Shown one piece after another: positions 60,475-64,000 of a stretch of 64,000 nt of DNA. This DNA comes from Sulfuriferula sp047300855. Its GTDB lineage: Bacteria > Pseudomonadota > Gammaproteobacteria > Burkholderiales > Sulfuriferulaceae. The notes beneath the pieces are model-generated. The model did not search any database and was not told the origin of the DNA. It was given only the letters and a program-made list of their open reading frames with translations. Numbering within the stretch: position 1 is the first letter of the stretch; each line of letters opens with the position of its first letter. A program made the position numbers and the translations under genes. The DNA is taken from the NCBI RefSeq assembly GCF_047300855.1, contig NZ_CP170197.1, positions 1,612,001 to 1,676,000 on the forward strand, given 5' to 3'.

Positions 60475-63400
60475 TTACTTCACCTGTTTGCGTTCGCGAC
60501 GGTTCTCCACCCACTCATACATTAACGGCAACAGCAGCAGGGTCAGCGCGGTGGAAGTGAACAGCCCGCCCACGACCACCGTCGCCAGCGGCCGCTGGGT
60601 TTCCGCACCCACGCCGCTGGACAGCAGCATCGGGACAAGGCCGAAGATGGCGATGGAAGCCGTCATCAGCACCGGCCGCAGGCGCAGCGCAGCACCTTGC
60701 CTGACCGCTTCCCTGACGGAGAGGCCTTGCCGCCGCTGATCGTTGAGGAAGGACACCAGCACGATGCCGTTCAGCATCGCCACTCCGAACACGGCGATGA
60801 AGCCGATCGCCGACGGCACCGATAGGTACTGGCCGGTTAGCGCGAGCCCGATCACCCCGCCGATGGTGGCGAAGGGGACGTTGGCGATGATCAGCGTGGC
60901 GTGGGTGAGCGAGCTGAACGCCGTGTACAGCAGGATGAAGATCAGCCCGATGGTGAGCGGCACGATCAGCGCCAGCTTGGCCATGGCGCGCTGCTGGTTC
61001 TCGAACGCGCCACCCCACTCGATCCAGTAGCCTGCGGGCAGCTTCACTTCGCGCTGGATTCGCGCCTGTGCCTCCTTGACGAAACTGTCCACGTCGCGGC
61101 CCTTCACGTCCATCTGGATCACAGCATAGCGCTGCAACTGCTCGCGCCGTACGAAGGAGTAGCCTTCGTCCAACTCTAGCGTGGCTACGCTTGACAGCGG
61201 CACCAGCGCGCCTGCGCGGGTGCGGATCGGGATGTTGCTGATGGCTTCCACGCTATTGCGGAAATCCGGGGCGAGCCATACCTGGATATCGAAGCGCTTC
61301 ACGCCGTCGAGTAAGGTAGTGACAGCCTCGCCGCCGATGCCCGCCTGTACTATCTCCAAAATGTCGTCGGCATTGAGCCCCAGGCGCGCCGCCGCCTCGC
61401 GGTTCACTCTCACCACCAGTTGCGGCTTGCCCTTGTTGGCTTCCAGGGACAAATCAGCCACGCCAGGCACTTTATCCAGCACGGACTTGAGCTCGGCGGA
61501 CAAGCGATCCAGGGTGCCCAGATCCTCGCCGTAGAGCTTCAGGGCCAGGGTGGCGCGCACGCCGGAAATCAGTTCCTCGACGCGCATCTGGATCGGTTGC
61601 GTGGCGGAGATGACGGAGGTCGGCGCCTGTTTCTCCAGCACCTCTTGCATTTCCCGCGTCAACTCTGGAAAGGAAATCGGCTTCGGCCATTGCTCATGCG
61701 GCTTGAGGTCCACCAGGATTTCCATGTAGTTGACGTCCGCCGTGTCGCCTTTCTCCGCGCGCCCGATCATGGCAATGGCCGATTTCACTTGAGGGAAGCG
61801 CTGGAGCGCGGTTTCTATGCCCTTGGAGATGCTGATCGATTCCTCCAGAGAGGTGGAAGGAATGCTGGATACGCGGAACATGATGCCGCCCTCCTGCAAG
61901 GTCGGCATGAACTCCTTGCCGAGGAAAGGAAACAGGGCGAGGGTGCCGATCAGCAGGGCCAGGGCGCTGCCGATCACCTTGCGCTTGTTTTCCAGGGCCC
62001 AGTCCAAAAGCGGGAGATAGAGCTTCTTTGCCCATCGCACCACGAAAGTGTCTTTCTCCTCCTTGGGCTTGAGAATCAGCGAGCTGAGCACCGGCACCAA
62101 GGTCATGGTCAGCGCCAGGGAACCGATCATGGCGAAGGTGATGGTGAGCGCCATGGGCTTGAACAGTTTGCCCTCCAGCCCGGTCAGGGAAAACAGCGGC
62201 AGGAACACCACGATGATGATGAGGATCGCGAAGGCGGTGGGGTTGATCACTTCACGCGCCGCTTCCAGAATCACATGGCTCTTGTTGACCGTCTGCCCGA
62301 CCTTGTGGCTCAAGAGGCGGAAGCCGTTTTCCACCATGACCACGGCTCCGTCCACCATCATGCCGATGCCCACGGCAAGACCGGCCAGCGACATCAGGTT
62401 GGCGGAAATGCCCCACTGCTGCATCAGGATGAAGCTGATCAGCATGGCCAGTGGCAGGGCGAGAATCACCACCACTGCGGAGCGTATCTCGCCAAGAAAC
62501 AGGAACAGAATGATCGCCACCAGGATCGAGCCCTCAACGAGGGCGCTTTCGGCAGTCTTGACCGCCTTCTCGACCAGCTCGGTGCGGTCGTATACAGGCT
62601 TGATCGTCACGCCCGGGGGTAAGGCTTGTTGGACCGTCTTCAGCTTTTCCTTGACGGCGTCCACCACGTTCTTGGCGTTCTCGCCGATACGCTGCAACGC
62701 CATCCCCAGCACCACCTCCTCGCCGTTCTTGGTGATCGCGCCGCTGCGTAACGAGGGGGCTTCCTTGACATCGGCTATGTCGCGCACGTAGACCGGTGTG
62801 CCTTCCTTTTCGGTAACGACAATGCCGCCGATGTCCTGCGTATTGGAAACCAGGCCCAAGCCGCGCACCAGATACTGTTCCTGGCCCAGATTGACGTATT
62901 GCCCACCCACCTGGCGGTTGTTGGCGGTCAGCGCTTCCATCACTTCCTTGAAGGTGAGGCCGTACTTGATCAGCCGGCGCGGGTCGATCAGCACCTGGTA
63001 CTGCTTCTCGTCGCCGCCCCAGGACGTGATGTCGTCCACCCCGGGTGCGGTGCGCAGAACGAGCCGCACTGTCCAGTCCTGAAGCGTACGCAGATCCATC
63101 CCGGACAATTTTTTGTCAGCGGATTCGATGGTGTACCAAAATACCTGGCCCAAGCCCGAACTGTTAGCGCCGAGCACCGGCTCGCCGTAGCCTTCCGGAA
63201 TGCGACCCTTGGCCTCCTGCAGCTTTTCGCTCACCAGGCGGCGGGCGAAATAGATATCCACATCGTCCTTGAAATACACACTGACATAGGAGAGTCCGAA
63301 CAGGGACACCGAGCGGATTTCCGCCACCCCCGGCAGACCGGCCATGACACCCTCCACCGGAAAGGTAAGCAGCTTTTCCACATCCTCAGCCGCCAGCCCC

Positions 63401-63561
63401 GGTGCCTCAGTGTAGATATTCACCTGCACCGGAGTCACGTCGGGGAAGGCATCCACCGGCACTTCGAGCCAGGCTTTCACGCCCAACATCACCACCAGCA
63501 CGAAGGCCACCAGCACCAGCACTTTGTAGCGCAGAGAGAGATCAACAATTTTATTCAACAT
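60475..63561 (-). CDS. CzcA/CusA-family heavy-metal RND pump
   Basis: A 1028-residue protein with 12 transmembrane helices and two large periplasmic loops. The TM4 region reads GLAVGIGMMVDGAVVMVENG; the single Asp before GAVV is present but the DFG of Zn/Co/Ni CzcA-type pumps is not, so the metal is uncertain and may be monovalent or broader. Other motifs: KDDVDIYFARRLVSEKL, FLGKEFMPTLQEGGIMFRVS. It starts 10 bp after the membrane-fusion protein stop, giving a B-A-PII gene order. Confidence 0.93.
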   Translation of the reverse strand: MLNKIVDLSLRYKVLVLVAFVLVVMLGVKAWLEVPVDAFPDVTPVQVNIYTEAPGLAAEDVEKLLTFPVEGVMAGLPGVAEIRSVSLFGLSYVSVYFKDDVDIYFARRLVSEKLQEAKGRIPEGYGEPVLGANSSGLGQVFWYTIESADKKLSGMDLRTLQDWTVRLVLRTAPGVDDITSWGGDEKQYQVLIDPRRLIKYGLTFKEVMEALTANNRQVGGQYVNLGQEQYLVRGLGLVSNTQDIGGIVVTEKEGTPVYVRDIADVKEAPSLRSGAITKNGEEVVLGMALQRIGENAKNVVDAVKEKLKTVQQALPPGVTIKPVYDRTELVEKAVKTAESALVEGSILVAIILFLFLGEIRSAVVVILALPLAMLISFILMQQWGISANLMSLAGLAVGIGMMVDGAVVMVENGFRLLSHKVGQTVNKSHVILEAAREVINPTAFAILIIIVVFLPLFSLTGLEGKLFKPMALTITFAMIGSLALTMTLVPVLSSLILKPKEEKDTFVVRWAKKLYLPLLDWALENKRKVIGSALALLIGTLALFPFLGKEFMPTLQEGGIMFRVSSIPSTSLEESISISKGIETALQRFPQVKSAIAMIGRAEKGDTADVNYMEILVDLKPHEQWPKPISFPELTREMQEVLEKQAPTSVISATQPIQMRVEELISGVRATLALKLYGEDLGTLDRLSAELKSVLDKVPGVADLSLEANKGKPQLVVRVNREAAARLGLNADDILEIVQAGIGGEAVTTLLDGVKRFDIQVWLAPDFRNSVEAISNIPIRTRAGALVPLSSVATLELDEGYSFVRREQLQRYAVIQMDVKGRDVDSFVKEAQARIQREVKLPAGYWIEWGGAFENQQRAMAKLALIVPLTIGLIFILLYTAFSSLTHATLIIANVPFATIGGVIGLALTGQYLSVPSAIGFIAVFGVAMLNGIVLVSFLNDQRRQGLSVREAVRQGAALRLRPVLMTASIAIFGLVPMLLSSGVGAETQRPLATVVVGGLFTSTALTLLLLPLMYEWVENRRERKQVK

Positions 63562-63571
63562 GGCCGCCCCC

Positions 63572-64000
63572 TCAATCCGCGTCGCCGATTTGCGACTTGA
63601 GCAGGCGCGCCTTCAGGGCGTAGGCGCCACTCACCACCACCGCTTCCCCAGCCACGACGCCGGACTTGATCGCGACCCGCCCCTGCGTGCGGTCGCCCAC
63701 TTGCACCGCGCGCGGTTCGAACCCGCCTTTTTCAGCCACGAACACGGTTGGCTGTCCCTGCACCAGCAACACGGCATCTTCCGGAAGCAGCAACGCTTTC
63801 GTGCTCGAACCCGTGTGGATGGCCGCCGTGGCGAACATCTCCGGTTTCAGCCGGCGGTCTGGATTCGGCACTTCCACCCGCGCCTTAGCGGTGCGGGTTT
63901 CCTTGTTCATCACGCTGCTGATATAAGTGAGCTTTCCCTTGAACACTTCGCCCGGATAAGCGGCAACTGCGACGCTGGCCTGGGCGCCGACCTTGACCTT
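63572..64000 (-). CDS. CzcB/CusB-type membrane-fusion protein, 5' part outside window
   Basis: The frame is open to the window edge; the C-terminal ~142 residues are seen. Segments VKVGAQASVAVAAYPGEVFK, GKLTYISSVMNKETRTAKAR, and NPDRRLKPEMFATAAIHTGS are the beta-barrel and membrane-proximal domains of RND adaptor proteins. It links the pump to an outer-membrane channel. The gene for that channel would lie further right. Confidence 0.9.
   Translation of the reverse strand, partial: KVKVGAQASVAVAAYPGEVFKGKLTYISSVMNKETRTAKARVEVPNPDRRLKPEMFATAAIHTGSSTKALLLPEDAVLLVQGQPTVFVAEKGGFEPRAVQVGDRTQGRVAIKSGVVAGEAVVVSGAYALKARLLKSQIGDAD

Noticed and set aside
61420..62622. 400-codon plus-strand frame opposite the RND pump
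   Set aside because: Very His/Gln/Gly-rich shadow of a real conserved gene on the other strand.
1..64000. tRNA or rRNA genes
   Set aside because: No cloverleaf or rRNA sequence was recognised by eye in any gap, including both ICE ends; a dedicated scan (tRNAscan-SE) would be decisive.

Overview
The window reads as a piece of a GC-rich proteobacterial chromosome, probably betaproteobacterial, carrying a Tn4371-family integrative and conjugative element (ICE) between about 3.0-3.5 kb and 57.7-58.7 kb. The host assignment is an inference from gene style. The ICE family call rests on gene content and order: trb mating-pore genes, traG, a LysR-type traR, a DUF3363 relaxase, traF, DUF2840, parA, repA, DUF2285, DUF2958, DUF736, parB, DUF932 and radC. 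No integrase gene is visible.

Layout. 1-2.9 kb is chromosome: a truncated GGDEF-EAL protein, an IS3 OrfA scar, an IHF/HU-like protein and a membrane diguanylate cyclase. 3.5-17.6 kb is the conjugation module on the minus strand: AlpA-like protein, DUF2274, trbI, trbG, trbF, trbL, an EexN lipoprotein, trbJ, trbE, trbD, trbC, trbB, a ribbon-helix-helix protein, traG, a second eexN and traR. 17.9-27.2 kb is cargo: three exporter modules (EthD protein + MFS/LysR; MFS/ArsR; MFS/TetR) separated by broken copies of ICE backbone genes (relaxase 3' end, eexN, traR). 27.3-34.4 kb is relaxase, traF, DUF2840, a partition/replication block with repA and iteron-like repeats, and regulators. 34-44.2 kb is the accessory backbone: three DUF2958 copies, an XRE regulator, an HxlR/SDR cargo pair, a group II intron scrap, DUF736, parB, DUF932 and radC. 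These last genes are separated by long non-coding leaders that share repeats and a conserved hairpin.

44.6-57.7 kb is a defence island. On the minus strand lie an Abi_C-type protein with a TrlF-like PHP/SMC ATPase, and an AbiE-type toxin-antitoxin pair. On the plus strand is a seven-gene operon whose last four genes match the QatABCD anti-phage system (KAP ATPase, QatB, QueC-like, TatD-like). It is preceded by three coupled genes: an unknown 199-aa protein, an XRE-ImmA/IrrE metallopeptidase and a poly-gamma-glutamate-hydrolase-like enzyme. The first six genes overlap by 1 or 4 bases, so this extended Qat operon is the best candidate for a new or enlarged system.

58-64 kb is the far flank: an IS3 scar, a third relaxase fragment, a broken P-type cation ATPase, a PAP2 phosphatase, a scrap of an RND pump, a PII-like protein and a CzcA/CusA-type heavy-metal exporter with the C-terminal part of its membrane-fusion partner.
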